NCBI GenBank assembly: GCA_023511625.1
Contig: JAIMBD010000010.1
Location: 30,599-94,598 of the forward strand
Direction of reading: 5' to 3'
DNA: 64,000 bases
From: Bacillota bacterium
Lineage (GTDB): Bacteria > Bacillota > Sulfobacillia > Sulfobacillales > Sulfobacillaceae
Shown: piece after piece, positions 25,565 to 35,769 of the stretch
Numbering within the stretch: position 1 is the first letter of the stretch
Layout: every line of letters starts with the position of its first letter
The notes under the pieces: model-generated
Seen by the model: the letters and a program-made list of their open reading frames with translations, nothing else
Told to the model about the DNA's origin: nothing
The model's database searches: none
Program-made: the position numbers and the translations under genes

Positions 25565-26473
25565 TTGGTCAGACAACCGATTCGGATCGGAACCCGGGCC
25601 AGCGCCTTGGCCCTGGTGCAGGCCCAGGCGGTCCAGCAGGCGCTCGCGCGGGCGGGCGTGGCAGTGGATCTCTGTCCCATGACGACTGCCGGCGACCGCA
25701 TGGCCGAGGCCAAGGGGCGCCTCGAAGGGCAGGGGTGGTTCACGGGGGAACTGGAGGCCGCCTTAATGGACGGCCGCGTGGACCTGGCCGTCCATTCGCT
25801 CAAGGATGTGCCCACGCACTTTCCGCCGGGCCTGACGCTCTGGGCGTTGTCGCGGCGCGAGGATCCGGCGGACGTGTTCATCCCTCGAAAACCCGGCACG
25901 GCGTGGGCGGCGTTGGGGCCGAAGCCGCGGATTGGCACGGCAAGCCCCCGGCGGGCGGCGTGGGTGAAGGCGGCCAGGTCGGACGCCACGGTGATCCCCG
26001 TGCGCGGCAATCTCGCGACGCGGCTGGCCAAACTCGAGGCGGAAGGGTGGGACGGCCTCATCTTGGCGGCGGCCGGCATCCGGCGGCTCGGGCTGTGGGA
26101 TCGGGTGGGGGAGCGATTTGACCCTGTGACGTGGGTCCCGGCACCAGGTCAGGGCATCGTGGCCGTGGAAGGCCGGGCGGACGATGAGGAGCTGGGCGAG
26201 CTGCTGCGGCAGGTATTCCACGACTCTGCCATGGAGCCGGTGGCGGTGGCCGAACGGGCGGTGCTGGCGGCACTGGGCGGCGGTTGTGCCCTGCCGCTCG
26301 GAGCCTACGCCTACTACCACGACGGCGTGCTGGTACTGGTGGGCGCCCTGGCCACCCCAGCCGGAGCCCTGCGCCGCACCGAGGCTCGGCTTTCCCCGGG
26401 CGAAACGCCGGAAGCCCTGGGGGCGCGCGTCGCCTGCCGGTTAGCCGGCGTCGAGGCGACGGGCCGTGTCTGA
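25565..26473 (+). CDS. hemC: Porphobilinogen deaminase (hydroxymethylbilane synthase)
   Basis: 302 residues. A TTG at 25565 with GAAAGGAG upstream is the only reasonable start. Motifs: IRIGTRASALALVQAQAV at the N-terminus, the substrate-binding VHSLKDVPTHFPPG, RIGTASPRRAAWV, VRGNLATRLAKLE and APGQGIVAVEGR. The dipyrromethane cofactor Cys lies in LGGGCALPLGAYA. The enzyme polymerises four porphobilinogens to hydroxymethylbilane. Its last codons overlap the hemD start, so translation is coupled. Confidence 0.95.
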   Translation: MVRQPIRIGTRASALALVQAQAVQQALARAGVAVDLCPMTTAGDRMAEAKGRLEGQGWFTGELEAALMDGRVDLAVHSLKDVPTHFPPGLTLWALSRREDPADVFIPRKPGTAWAALGPKPRIGTASPRRAAWVKAARSDATVIPVRGNLATRLAKLEAEGWDGLILAAAGIRRLGLWDRVGERFDPVTWVPAPGQGIVAVEGRADDEELGELLRQVFHDSAMEPVAVAERAVLAALGGGCALPLGAYAYYHDGVLVLVGALATPAGALRRTEARLSPGETPEALGARVACRLAGVEATGRV

Positions 26474-27242
26474 CTGCTACCTCGTCCTGTTGCGCGAAAA
26501 CCCGCGCCTGTGGGAGGCCTTGGCCCCCGTGGAAGCCCTTGGGTATCGACGGGCGCTGGCCCCTGTCCAGAAGGTCGGGCCGCCGGCGTCGTGGGCGGCC
26601 CTGGATGCCGCCCTGGCCCGCCTTATGACATACCACGGGATCCTGTTCACCAGCCAAGAGGGGGTGCGGGGATTGACCGAGCGGGCCCGGGCGCTCGGGG
26701 TGGACTGGGCGCGCTATCCGGGCTGGGTGGCCGTGGCGGGCCCGGCCACCCAGCGCGCCGCAGAGGCGGCGGGGTTCAGGGTGGCAGTGACGGCGACCGA
26801 GTCCTTTGGCCAAGCGGGGCTCGTCGCGGCCTTGGGCAACCGCACGGTGGTCGGCCAGCGGCTGTTGTGGCCGACCGGAAACCTCAGCGCTCCGAAGCTG
26901 GTGGAGGCCCTGTCGGCCGCGGGGGCCGCCGTCGACCGCGTGGAGGTCTATCGCAACCTGCCGCGACCCTGGCCCTCGGAAGCCCGCGGCTGGCTCCGGG
27001 ACGGCCAGGTGGCGGGCGTGGTTTACACGGCCGGCTCGAGCGCGCGCTACCTGTGGGACCAACTCGACGCCGCGGAGCGCGAGGCCTTGCGACAGGCGCT
27101 CCACTTCAGCATGGGGCCAGAGACCTCGGTGGTGCTGCGCCAGCTGGGGATCGAACCGGCCGCCGAGGCGCGCCCCAGCACCGTGGCGGCTTTGGCTGCG
27201 GCCGTGATAGAGTGCCTTGCCGCGGTCGGCGAAGGAATGTGA
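26466..27242 (+). CDS. hemD: Uroporphyrinogen-III synthase
   Basis: 258 residues starting at GTG 26466, overlapping hemC by 8 nt. HemD is poorly conserved; recognition rests on two alpha/beta lobes, the segments GILFTSQEGVRGLTERAR, VAVAGPATQRAAEAAGF and VVYTAGSSARYLWDQL, together with position between hemC and hemB. It closes and rearranges hydroxymethylbilane to uroporphyrinogen III. It is a stand-alone protein, not fused to a uroporphyrin methyltransferase. Confidence 0.9.
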   Translation: MSDCYLVLLRENPRLWEALAPVEALGYRRALAPVQKVGPPASWAALDAALARLMTYHGILFTSQEGVRGLTERARALGVDWARYPGWVAVAGPATQRAAEAAGFRVAVTATESFGQAGLVAALGNRTVVGQRLLWPTGNLSAPKLVEALSAAGAAVDRVEVYRNLPRPWPSEARGWLRDGQVAGVVYTAGSSARYLWDQLDAAEREALRQALHFSMGPETSVVLRQLGIEPAAEARPSTVAALAAAVIECLAAVGEGM

Positions 27243-27284
27243 TACCATGGGCCCGAGAAGGTCGTGGGGCAAAGGAGGCAGGCC

Positions 27285-28262
27285 ATGTTTCCCATCGAAC
27301 GGCCTCGGCGCCTGAGGCAAAACCCAACCCTGCGGGCGATGGTCCAAGAGACCCGGCTCGCCGTCGACGAGCTCATCTATCCCCTCTTCGTCAGGCCCGG
27401 ACAGGGCGTGCAGCAGCCCATCGCGGCGATGCCTGGCATCTTTCAGTGGTCGGTGGACCGTGCCCTGGAACACGCCGCCATCGTCCGGGAGACCGGCGTC
27501 AACTGCTTTCTTTTTTTCGGCATTCCGGCCCACAAAGACGCCATCGGCAGCGGGGCGTGGGACCCCGAGGGGGTGGTACCACAGGCCTTGCGCGCCTTTC
27601 GCCGCCACTTTCCGGATGCGGTCCTCATCGCCGACCTTTGCCTGTGCGAGTACACCGACCATGGGCACTGCGGGGTGGTGGACGCCCAAGGGCGCATCCT
27701 CAACGACCCGACGCTGGACCTTTTGGCCCGGGCGGCCGTGGTGCTGGCCGAGGCGGGAGCCGACGTCATCGCCCCCTCGGACATGATGGACGGGCGCGTG
27801 GCGCGCATTCGCCAGGCGCTGGACGAGGCGGGGCTGCAGACGGTGCCCATCTTGTCCTACGCCGCCAAGTTTGCGTCGGCCTTCTACGGCCCCTTCCGGG
27901 AGGCGGCCGAGAACGCCCCCGCATTTGGCGACCGGCGCACCTACCAGATGGACCCGGCCAACCGGCGCGAAGCCATCAAGGAGGTCCTACTGGACATCGC
28001 CGAGGGGGCAGATCTGGTCATGGTCAAACCGGCCTTGCCGTACCTCGACGTCCTTAGGGAGGTACGCGAGCGGGTCCTGGTCCCGGTGGTGGCCTACCAA
28101 GTCTCCGGCGAATTTGCGATGATCAAGGGGGCGGCCCAACACGGATGGATCGACGAGCGGCGGGCAGTGGAGGAAACCCTGACCGCCATTCGCCGGGCCG
28201 GGGCCGACCTCATCATCACCTACTACGCCCCCGAGGTGGGGCGCTGGCTGCAACAAGGATAG
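27285..28262 (+). CDS. hemB: Delta-aminolevulinic acid dehydratase (porphobilinogen synthase)
   Basis: 325 residues. The ATG at 27285 has AAAGGAGG upstream. Zinc-type cysteine cluster DLCLCEYTDHGHCG, the two Schiff-base lysines in SYAAKFASAFYGPFREA and MVKPALPYLD, and the phosphate-independent QMDPANRREAIKE segment are all present. The three Cys indicate a zinc-dependent enzyme. It condenses two 5-aminolevulinates to porphobilinogen. It is the last clearly conserved gene of the operon; a small ORF and a strong terminator follow. Confidence 0.95.
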   Translation: MFPIERPRRLRQNPTLRAMVQETRLAVDELIYPLFVRPGQGVQQPIAAMPGIFQWSVDRALEHAAIVRETGVNCFLFFGIPAHKDAIGSGAWDPEGVVPQALRAFRRHFPDAVLIADLCLCEYTDHGHCGVVDAQGRILNDPTLDLLARAAVVLAEAGADVIAPSDMMDGRVARIRQALDEAGLQTVPILSYAAKFASAFYGPFREAAENAPAFGDRRTYQMDPANRREAIKEVLLDIAEGADLVMVKPALPYLDVLREVRERVLVPVVAYQVSGEFAMIKGAAQHGWIDERRAVEETLTAIRRAGADLIITYYAPEVGRWLQQG

Positions 28263-28312
28263 GCCAGCGTCCTCCGCGGGCGGGGTGGGCAGACCGAAGG
28301 AGTGGATGTCGG

Positions 28313-28522
28313 ATGCGGCCCGAGGATGTCGTGCGAGGCCCGGAGCGGGCGCGGCGGGTGCGCAACGAGTCGGTGTGGCTCTACGACATGAACGCCGACC
28401 AACTCCTGGCCGAAACCGGCTATGTGGTCATCGACTCCAGTCTCGGCGTGGTGGCGACGGCGCCGGTGCCTACCGGCGGCGCGGATTCCGCCGCCCCCCA
28501 CCGGAACCGGAAACCGGCGTAG
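28313..28522 (+). CDS. Small hypothetical protein after hemB
   Basis: 69 residues from ATG 28313 with GAAGGAG about 10 nt upstream. The middle part, WLYDMNADQLLAETGYVVID then SSLGVVATAPVPTG, looks like real protein; the tail is Arg/Pro-rich. No family is recognised. It lies 50 nt after hemB and ends 29 nt before the operon terminator, so it would be the last gene of the haem operon if real. Support is moderate and rests on the ribosome site and position. Confidence 0.4.
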   Translation: MRPEDVVRGPERARRVRNESVWLYDMNADQLLAETGYVVIDSSLGVVATAPVPTGGADSAAPHRNRKPA

Positions 28523-28551
28523 AATAGGCGAGGGTTTTCCTGCAAGACGGC

Positions 28552-28588
28552 GGATTTGGGCGCGGTCAGGCGCCCAAATCCCCGTTTT
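28552..28588 (+). terminator. Haem operon terminator
   Basis: GGATTTGGGCGC (28552-28563) and GCGCCCAAATCC (28570-28581) make a perfect 12-bp stem with a 6-nt loop, followed by CCGTTTTC. One of the strongest hairpins in the window. Confidence 0.85.
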
Positions 28589-28663
28589 CGCGACGGTGCC
28601 AGAGCGGCGCCGAACAAGGCGAGGTGAAACGCGACGGACGAAACCCAAACCGGCAACCTGGAA

Positions 28664-30079
28664 ATGCGGGCGGTGCAGGCACAGCTGCGCCAATTGCCCT
28701 CCGTCAAGGCGCTGCTCGAGGCGGTAGGGGCTGAAAAGGACGCCGTCGCCGGCGTCTGGTGGCACGAGGCAGCGACGGCCGTGCTGGATCGCGCACGGGA
28801 CCACATTCGGCAGGGCAAAGGGGCGCCCGACCTGCGCGCACTGGTGGCGGCAGTGCGCGCCGAGGCGCGGCAACGGGCCGAGCCGCATCTTCGGCCGGTC
28901 ATCAACGCCACCGGCGTGGCCATTCACACCAATCTCGGGCGGGCGCCCTTGCCCGACGCGGTGCTGGCGCAAGTGTCGGCGGTGGCCCGCGGCTACTCGA
29001 CCTTGGAATACGACCTTGGGCAGGGGCGGCGCGGGTCGCGCCACAGCCACGTCGACGCCTTGTTGCGTCATCTCACCGGGGCCGAGGCCGCGATGGTGGT
29101 GAACAACAACGCCGCAGCGGTGCTGTTGGCGCTCTCGACGCTGGCCCGAGGACGGGAGGCGTTGGTGTCGCGGGGGCAGTTGGTGGAGATCGGGGGATCG
29201 TTCCGCATTCCTGATGTCATGGCCCTCTCAGGCGCCATCCTGCGCGAGGTTGGCACCACCAATAAGACCCACCTGGCCGACTACGAGCGGGCCATCACGC
29301 CAGAGACGGCCCTGGTGGTCAAGGTGCACACCTCCAACTTCCGGTTGCTGGGGTTCACGGCGCAGCCGTCTACCCGCGCCTTAGCAGAGCTCGCGCACCG
29401 GCACGGACTCGCCCTGATGGAAGACCTCGGCAGCGGCTCCTTGTTGCCGTTCCGGCTGGGCGATTGGGAAGAGCCCACGGTCCGCGAGGTGGTGGCGGAC
29501 GGCGTCGATGTGGTCACCTTCTCGGGGGACAAGCTACTCGGTGGGCCCCAAGCGGGGCTCGTGGTGGGGCGCCGCGACATCATCGAGCAGATGAAGCGCA
29601 ACCCCTTGGCGCGCGCGGTGCGGGTCGACAAGATGACGTTGGCGGCGCTCGAGGCGGTGCTGCGCTGGTATCACGAAGGGCGCGGCGAGGCCCTGCCGCT
29701 CTGGCAGATGTTACGGGCATCGCCCGAGTCCATCCGCCGGCGGGCGCTTGGGCTCGGGCGCCGGGTGCGGCGGGCCGTGGGCCCTGACGTGGCGCTGGAG
29801 GTGGTGCCGGACACATCGGAGGTGGGCGGCGGCTCCATGCCTGGGACCACGTTGCCGACGTGGGTGCTGGCTATTCGGCCGTCCCCGCCCTTGACGGTGG
29901 AGGCTGTCGAGGCGCGCCTTAGGAGCGGGCGGCCGCCGGTGGTGGCGCGCATCGCCAAAGACAGCTTGAGGGTAGACTTGCGGACGGTGCTGCCGGATGA
30001 AGAGCGGCCCTTGGCGGAGGCGCTGGCTTTGGCCTTGCGGCCAGGGAGGGAAGCGGAACATGTTGACCCGATTCTTTGA
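28664..30079 (+). CDS. selA: L-seryl-tRNA(Sec) selenium transferase
   Basis: 471 residues, the usual SelA length. The N-terminal helical domain (RQLPSVKALLEAVG; VINATGVAIHTNLGRAPL) is followed by the PLP fold with SRHSHVDALLRHLTGAEAAM, VNNNAAAVLLAL, MEDLGSGSLLP and the PLP-binding Lys290 in TFSGDKLLGGPQAGL. SelA turns Ser-tRNA(Sec) into Sec-tRNA(Sec) using selenophosphate. The ATG at 28664 has a weak site upstream. It implies that this organism uses selenocysteine, but selB, selC, selD and any selenoprotein gene are not in the window. The 3' end overlaps the next gene by 20 nt. Confidence 0.93.
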   Translation: MRAVQAQLRQLPSVKALLEAVGAEKDAVAGVWWHEAATAVLDRARDHIRQGKGAPDLRALVAAVRAEARQRAEPHLRPVINATGVAIHTNLGRAPLPDAVLAQVSAVARGYSTLEYDLGQGRRGSRHSHVDALLRHLTGAEAAMVVNNNAAAVLLALSTLARGREALVSRGQLVEIGGSFRIPDVMALSGAILREVGTTNKTHLADYERAITPETALVVKVHTSNFRLLGFTAQPSTRALAELAHRHGLALMEDLGSGSLLPFRLGDWEEPTVREVVADGVDVVTFSGDKLLGGPQAGLVVGRRDIIEQMKRNPLARAVRVDKMTLAALEAVLRWYHEGRGEALPLWQMLRASPESIRRRALGLGRRVRRAVGPDVALEVVPDTSEVGGGSMPGTTLPTWVLAIRPSPPLTVEAVEARLRSGRPPVVARIAKDSLRVDLRTVLPDEERPLAEALALALRPGREAEHVDPIL

Positions 30080-30509
30080 GGAGATCGTCCCCGGCGAGCG
30101 CACGGTGTCGCGGGCTCGCACCATCACCGAGACCGATCTCGTCCTGTTTGCGGCCTTCAGCGGCGATTGGTATCCCCTGCACACCGACCGCGTCTACGCC
30201 GCTCAAAGCCGCTTCGGCCAGCGCATCGCCCACGGCATGCTGGTGTTGTCGGTGCTGACCGGGTTGGTCCGCATCGAGCCGGAGCTGGTGGTGGCCTTCT
30301 ACGGGCTGGACCGGGTCCGGTTCGTGGCCCCCACCTTCATCGGCGACACCCTGCACGCCGAAACCGAGGTGGTGGCGGTCGAGGATCGGGGCGAGCGGGG
30401 AGGGCTCGTGACCTGGAAGGTGGAGGGCAAAAAAGAGACCGGCGAGACCGTCTTGGCGGCGGAGATGAAGGTCCTTGTCGCCAAACGGCCGCCGGTGGAA
30501 GGCCGATGA
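30060..30509 (+). CDS. MaoC-like (R)-specific enoyl-CoA hydratase family protein
   Basis: 149 residues with a single hot-dog domain. The catalytic motif is FSGDWYPLHTD, equivalent to D-x-N-P-x-H with Asn replaced by Tyr, followed by RIAHGMLVLSVLTG, the CoA-binding helix segment. Members hydrate enoyl-CoA thioesters or degrade branched acyl-CoA. ATG 30060 lies 20 nt inside selA, preceded by GGGAGGGAAGCGG. The overlap suggests co-transcription but no logical link to selenium metabolism. It converges with thiC, 6 nt away. Confidence 0.82.
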   Translation: MLTRFFEEIVPGERTVSRARTITETDLVLFAAFSGDWYPLHTDRVYAAQSRFGQRIAHGMLVLSVLTGLVRIEPELVVAFYGLDRVRFVAPTFIGDTLHAETEVVAVEDRGERGGLVTWKVEGKKETGETVLAAEMKVLVAKRPPVEGR

Positions 30510-30515
30510 CCAGGG

Positions 30516-32372
<1,857 letters not shown>

Positions 32373-32415
32373 TTACGCGAAGAAAGCACACCGTCTAGGG
32401 GCCGTCTGCTTTCGG

Positions 32416-32450
32416 CTCGACTGGCCGCCGCCCGAAGGCGGCTGGTCGAG
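32416..32450 (-). promoter_or_regulatory. Stem-loop directly after the TPP aptamer (expression platform candidate)
   Basis: CTCGAC and GTCGAG close a long stem whose inner part is a GCCGCC-TTCG-GGCGGC tetraloop hairpin. It begins 2 nt past the aptamer. No U tract follows, so it may be an anti-terminator partner or a structural spacer rather than a simple terminator. Confidence 0.45.
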
Positions 32451-32451
32451 G

Positions 32452-32540
32452 CGTACTCCCTCCGCAGGCATTACCCTGGTCAGGTTCGTCGGTCGGTGGC
32501 GCCGCATCCACCCTCTCAGCCCGGTTCGCCGAGCTCCCGC
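32452..32540 (-). promoter_or_regulatory. TPP riboswitch (THI element)
   Basis: On the minus strand: GGGCTGAGAGGGTGGATGC near the 5' end, then GACGAACCTGACCAGGGTAA and TGCCTGCGGAGGGAG. The CTGAGA core and the ACCTGAnCnGGnTAATnCC core are both present, matching the thi-box consensus. It lies 200 nt ahead of the thiC start and is expected to switch off thiC when thiamine pyrophosphate is plentiful. Confidence 0.95.
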
Positions 32541-32583
32541 AGCGTATGGTGAACTTTTCAAGCTCTCCTTCCGAGCTTAGCAT

Positions 32584-32625
32584 GGTTGCGCAATCTTTGG
32601 CAACCTGTTGCTGGCTTGCGCAACC
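32584..32625. repeat. Inverted repeat GGTTGCGCAA ... TTGCGCAACC
   Basis: Two perfectly inverted 10-mers at 32584-32593 and 32616-32625, each holding the self-complementary core TTGCGCAA, with a GGCAACC/GTTGC pair between. It sits upstream of the TPP aptamer in the thiC/pabBC divergent gap, where the promoters should lie. It could be an operator with two sites or a hairpin. Confidence 0.6.
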
Positions 32626-32778
32626 GTTGGCCACTCCTGGGCGCGCCTTATCCGCTTTATCCCCGACTCCAAAGGGCGTGGGCGGTCAGGGGTTGTCCGT
32701 GGTATCTTCAAAACCGGTAGGCCGGGCCGGTGAGCGGTCGGTTTTGCCCGGGCCAAGATGAGGGAGGGAGGCCGTGGC

Positions 32779-34527
32779 GTGACGCCAGCGATTGGGGTGC
32801 CGGGGAAGCCGGAGGTGCGGTTGGACTTTACGGAAGAAGGGCCTCCCAAGGTGTTTCGCGACCCGGTGGCTGAAGTGGTGGCGCGCCGGTGGGAGGCGGT
32901 GGAGGCGGCGCTGCAGGAAGCCGAGCGCTGGCGCCGACAAGGGTATTGGGTGGCGGGCTGGCTGGCCTACGAGGCAGGGCCGGGGCTGGATCCGACCCTC
33001 GTGACCCACGAGCCGACAGAGTTTCCCCTGGTGTGGCTCGGCATCTTCCGTGCCCCGTCTGCCGCATGGGAGGCCGTCGACGGGCATTACGCCGTGGGCG
33101 CTTGGACGGCTGGGGTATCGCCCGAGGAGTACCGCCAAAAGGTGGCAGCGATTCGGGAGTACATCCGGCAAGGGCAGACGTATCAGGTGAACTACACCCT
33201 TCGGCTGTCGGCGGCCTTCTCTGGCGATCCTCGGCGCTGGTACCTGGATTTGTTGCGCGCCCAGTCAGGGCCATACGCCGCTTATGTCGAGGCCCAAGGC
33301 TTTGCCGTGGTCTCGGCCTCGCCGGAACTCTTTTTCCGCCTCCGAGGCCGGTCGGTGGTCACGCGGCCGATGAAAGGCACGGCGCCCCGCGGGTTTTTCG
33401 ACCGCGACGACTGGGCGCGGCGCGCGGCACTGGCCGCCTCGGTCAAAGACCGGGCCGAGAACGTGATGATCGCCGACCTTTTGCGCAACGACTTGGGGAA
33501 GATCGCGCGCTTCGGCACGGTGGAGGCCGGGCCGGTTTTTGCCATCGAACGCTACCCCACGGTCTGGCAGATGACGTCCACCGTGCGGGCGGAACTGGAC
33601 GCGGACAAGACGTGGGTAGACGTCTTTGGGGCCTTGTTTCCCTCGGGCTCCATCACCGGTGCCCCCAAGGCCAGGACCATGGCCATCATCCGGGAGGTGG
33701 AGCCCGACCCGCGAGGGGTGTACTGCGGGGCGTTGGGGTACGTCGCGCCGGACGGCGATGCCACGTTCAATGTAGCCATTCGCACCGCCACCGTCGACCG
33801 GCGGCGGGCTCAGGTGCAATTTGGCACCGGAGGCGGCATCACCTGGGATTCCGAGGCCGGCCTCGAGTACCAAGAGGCGTGGACCAAGGCGGCCTTCCTC
33901 GCCACGCCGGGAACGGATTTCCAACTTTTGGAGACCTTTCGGTGGGTCGATGGACAGCTGGCGTTGAAGGCCTACCACCTCGACCGCCTTCGACACGCGG
34001 TGGAGTATTTTGGCTGGCGTTGGGATGCCGACACGGTGGAGACGGCGTTGCAAGAGGGCACACGGGGGCTGGCCGGCGCCTGGGCCGTGCGCCTGCGGTA
34101 CTTCCCGGACGGCCGCGCCGTGGTCGAGCCGCGGCCGTTGGCGCCGCTTTCTCGGGGTGTGCAACCGGTGGCTTTTGCGGAAATGCCCATGCCGCGGGCC
34201 GACGCCTGGACCTACTTCAAAACCACCCGCCGCCAGCGCTACGAGGAGCGCCACCCGGAAAAAAGCCCCTTTTTCGACCACCTGCTGTACAACGCGGCCG
34301 GCGAGGTGACCGAGTTTACCCGCGGCAATTTGGTGGTCAAGCTCGATGGAGGATGGTGGACTCCTGCCCTCTCAAGCGGGCTTTTGCCGGGCACCTTTCG
34401 ACAATGGCTGTTGGACCAGGGGGCCATACGGGAGCGGGTGTTGACGCGGGACGAGGTGGTCCGCGCCGACCAGTGCTGGTTCATCAACAGCGTGCGAGGT
34501 TGGGTGCCGGTGCGGCTGGTCTCTTGA
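32779..34527 (+). CDS. pabB: Aminodeoxychorismate synthase component I fused to aminodeoxychorismate lyase (PabB-PabC)
   Basis: 582 residues. GTG 32779 is preceded by GGGAGGGAGG; ATG 32758 in frame is too far from it. Residues 1-380 are the chorismate-utilising domain: GQTYQVNYTLRLSA, RPMKGTAPRG, DLLRNDLGKIARFG, GSITGAPKARTM and GTGGGITWDSE. Residues about 385-580 are a class IV aminotransferase domain (LLETFRWVDGQLALKAYHLD, GEVTEFTRGNLVVKLDG, SSGLLPGTFRQWLL) like PabC. Together they convert chorismate to p-aminobenzoate for folate synthesis; a glutamine amidotransferase PabA would come from elsewhere. The catalytic Lys of PabC is seen as the TTRRQRYEERH region. Confidence 0.93.
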   Translation: MTPAIGVPGKPEVRLDFTEEGPPKVFRDPVAEVVARRWEAVEAALQEAERWRRQGYWVAGWLAYEAGPGLDPTLVTHEPTEFPLVWLGIFRAPSAAWEAVDGHYAVGAWTAGVSPEEYRQKVAAIREYIRQGQTYQVNYTLRLSAAFSGDPRRWYLDLLRAQSGPYAAYVEAQGFAVVSASPELFFRLRGRSVVTRPMKGTAPRGFFDRDDWARRAALAASVKDRAENVMIADLLRNDLGKIARFGTVEAGPVFAIERYPTVWQMTSTVRAELDADKTWVDVFGALFPSGSITGAPKARTMAIIREVEPDPRGVYCGALGYVAPDGDATFNVAIRTATVDRRRAQVQFGTGGGITWDSEAGLEYQEAWTKAAFLATPGTDFQLLETFRWVDGQLALKAYHLDRLRHAVEYFGWRWDADTVETALQEGTRGLAGAWAVRLRYFPDGRAVVEPRPLAPLSRGVQPVAFAEMPMPRADAWTYFKTTRRQRYEERHPEKSPFFDHLLYNAAGEVTEFTRGNLVVKLDGGWWTPALSSGLLPGTFRQWLLDQGAIRERVLTRDEVVRADQCWFINSVRGWVPVRLVS

Positions 34528-34613
34528 TCTCTGGTGTAAACGCTGGCGCGGTGGGCAAGGCCTTCCCTTGACAGGGGCCCGGGCCCCACCGTACAATTTG
34601 GGCGGTCTCCCCG

Positions 34614-34688
34614 GGGCGAATAGCTCAGTGGCAGAGCACGTGCCTTACAAGCACGGGGTCCCAGGTTCGAACCCTGGTTCGCCCACCA
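34614..34688 (+). tRNA. tRNA-Val (anticodon TAC)
   Basis: Acceptor GGGCGAA pairs with TTCGCCC, followed by A and encoded CCA; anticodon stem CGTGC/GCACG with loop CTTACAA; T arm GGTTCGAACC. Reads GUA and other Val codons by wobble. First of a group of three tRNA genes. Confidence 0.95.
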
Positions 34689-34768
34689 ACGGGGGATTTG
34701 GCTTGACGGTGAGGGGGCGCATCTCGTAGAATAGCGCTGGCTCGCCGAAAGCCGGGACAAGTGAATAG

Positions 34769-34846
34769 GGAGGTGTGGTGTAGTCGGCCTAACACGCATG
34801 CCTGTCACGCATGAGATCGCGGGTTCGAATCCCGTCACCTCCGCCA
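34769..34846 (+). tRNA. tRNA-Asp (anticodon GTC)
   Basis: Acceptor GGAGGTG pairs with CACCTCC, then G and CCA; anticodon loop CTGTCAC between CATGC and GCATG; T arm GGGTTCGAATCCC. Lies 80 nt after tRNA-Val. Confidence 0.95.
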
Positions 34847-34895
34847 TTCCTGCTCCAGGCCAAGGGCCCCACGGAGTAACGTGTTCTGACGATGT

Positions 34896-34971
<76 letters not shown>

Positions 34972-35117
34972 TTTTTGCCCTCGCAAACGGCGCGGGCGTG
35001 TTTTATTTTTGCGCGACGGACCGTCGCAGACCGGCGCGGCACGCTGTGCGGCGAATTCGATTCGGCCGCCGCGGCAGGTGTTCTAGCAGAGCCACCGGGG
35101 GCTGAAGGGGGCGGCGT

Positions 35118-35612
35118 TTAGCTCGGGCCGTCCCAGCTCGGCTGGCGCTCCTCGGTGCCGGGCGCGAGCGCGCGCATCTTTGCCACCAAGCCCTCTACCA
35201 CCCGCGCCAATTCCAGGCGCTCGCTGCTGTCCATGGCCCGCACGGCTTGGACCAGTGGGCTGTTCCACCAAAATTCCCACCCCGCCACCAGCTCGGCCCC
35301 GGCCGGGGTCAAGGCCACGGTGATGCGGCGGCGATCGGCGGGGTCGATGGTGCGAGTCACCCAGCCACGCGATTCCAGGCGTTCCAACATGCGGGTCATG
35401 GAGGCGGCCGACAATCCCAGCGATTGGGCCAAGTCTCCGGCCAAGGCCGGCTGGCGGCGCAGGCGGGTCAAGCAGCGCACCTGCTTCAAGGTCAGCTCCT
35501 GGGCCCGCCAAAAGTTTAACAACAGCGGCTCGAGCAGCGCCACCAGATCCAGCACGGCCCGGACGGCGCGCTGGGTGTCGGTGTTGGGCAGACTTTGGTC
35601 GGGGGCCGCCAC
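35118..35612 (-). CDS. MarR-family transcriptional regulator
   Basis: 164 residues from GTG 35612 with AAGGGAG upstream. The winged helix is evident: LTLKQVRCLTRLRRQPALA, SLGLSAASMTRMLERLESRG (recognition helix) and DPADRRRITVALTPAG, the wing with the D-x-R-R motif of MarR proteins. Such dimers respond to phenolic or other small ligands. No co-directed target is adjacent: the next minus-strand gene, a secreted protein, is upstream of it. The ligand is unknown. Confidence 0.88.
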   Translation of the reverse strand: MAAPDQSLPNTDTQRAVRAVLDLVALLEPLLLNFWRAQELTLKQVRCLTRLRRQPALAGDLAQSLGLSAASMTRMLERLESRGWVTRTIDPADRRRITVALTPAGAELVAGWEFWWNSPLVQAVRAMDSSERLELARVVEGLVAKMRALAPGTEERQPSWDGPS

Positions 35613-35769
35613 GTTTTCGCTCCCTTCCCGGGAAACCCGTGCCCCCTGCCGGGAGGGCGCGATTGGCCCGTGTACGGCGACGGGTTTCAGGCGATCGGCG
35701 GTGTTGCCGTTTCCCCCATTATAGCGATTTGCGGCGGATGCGGGGGGCGTCTGGCCGAATTGCCGCCCC

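Noticed and set aside
26058..27689. 543-codon minus-strand frame across hemC, hemD and hemB
   Set aside because: It is the antisense of three well-supported haem genes and has low-complexity Arg/Gly/Pro composition.
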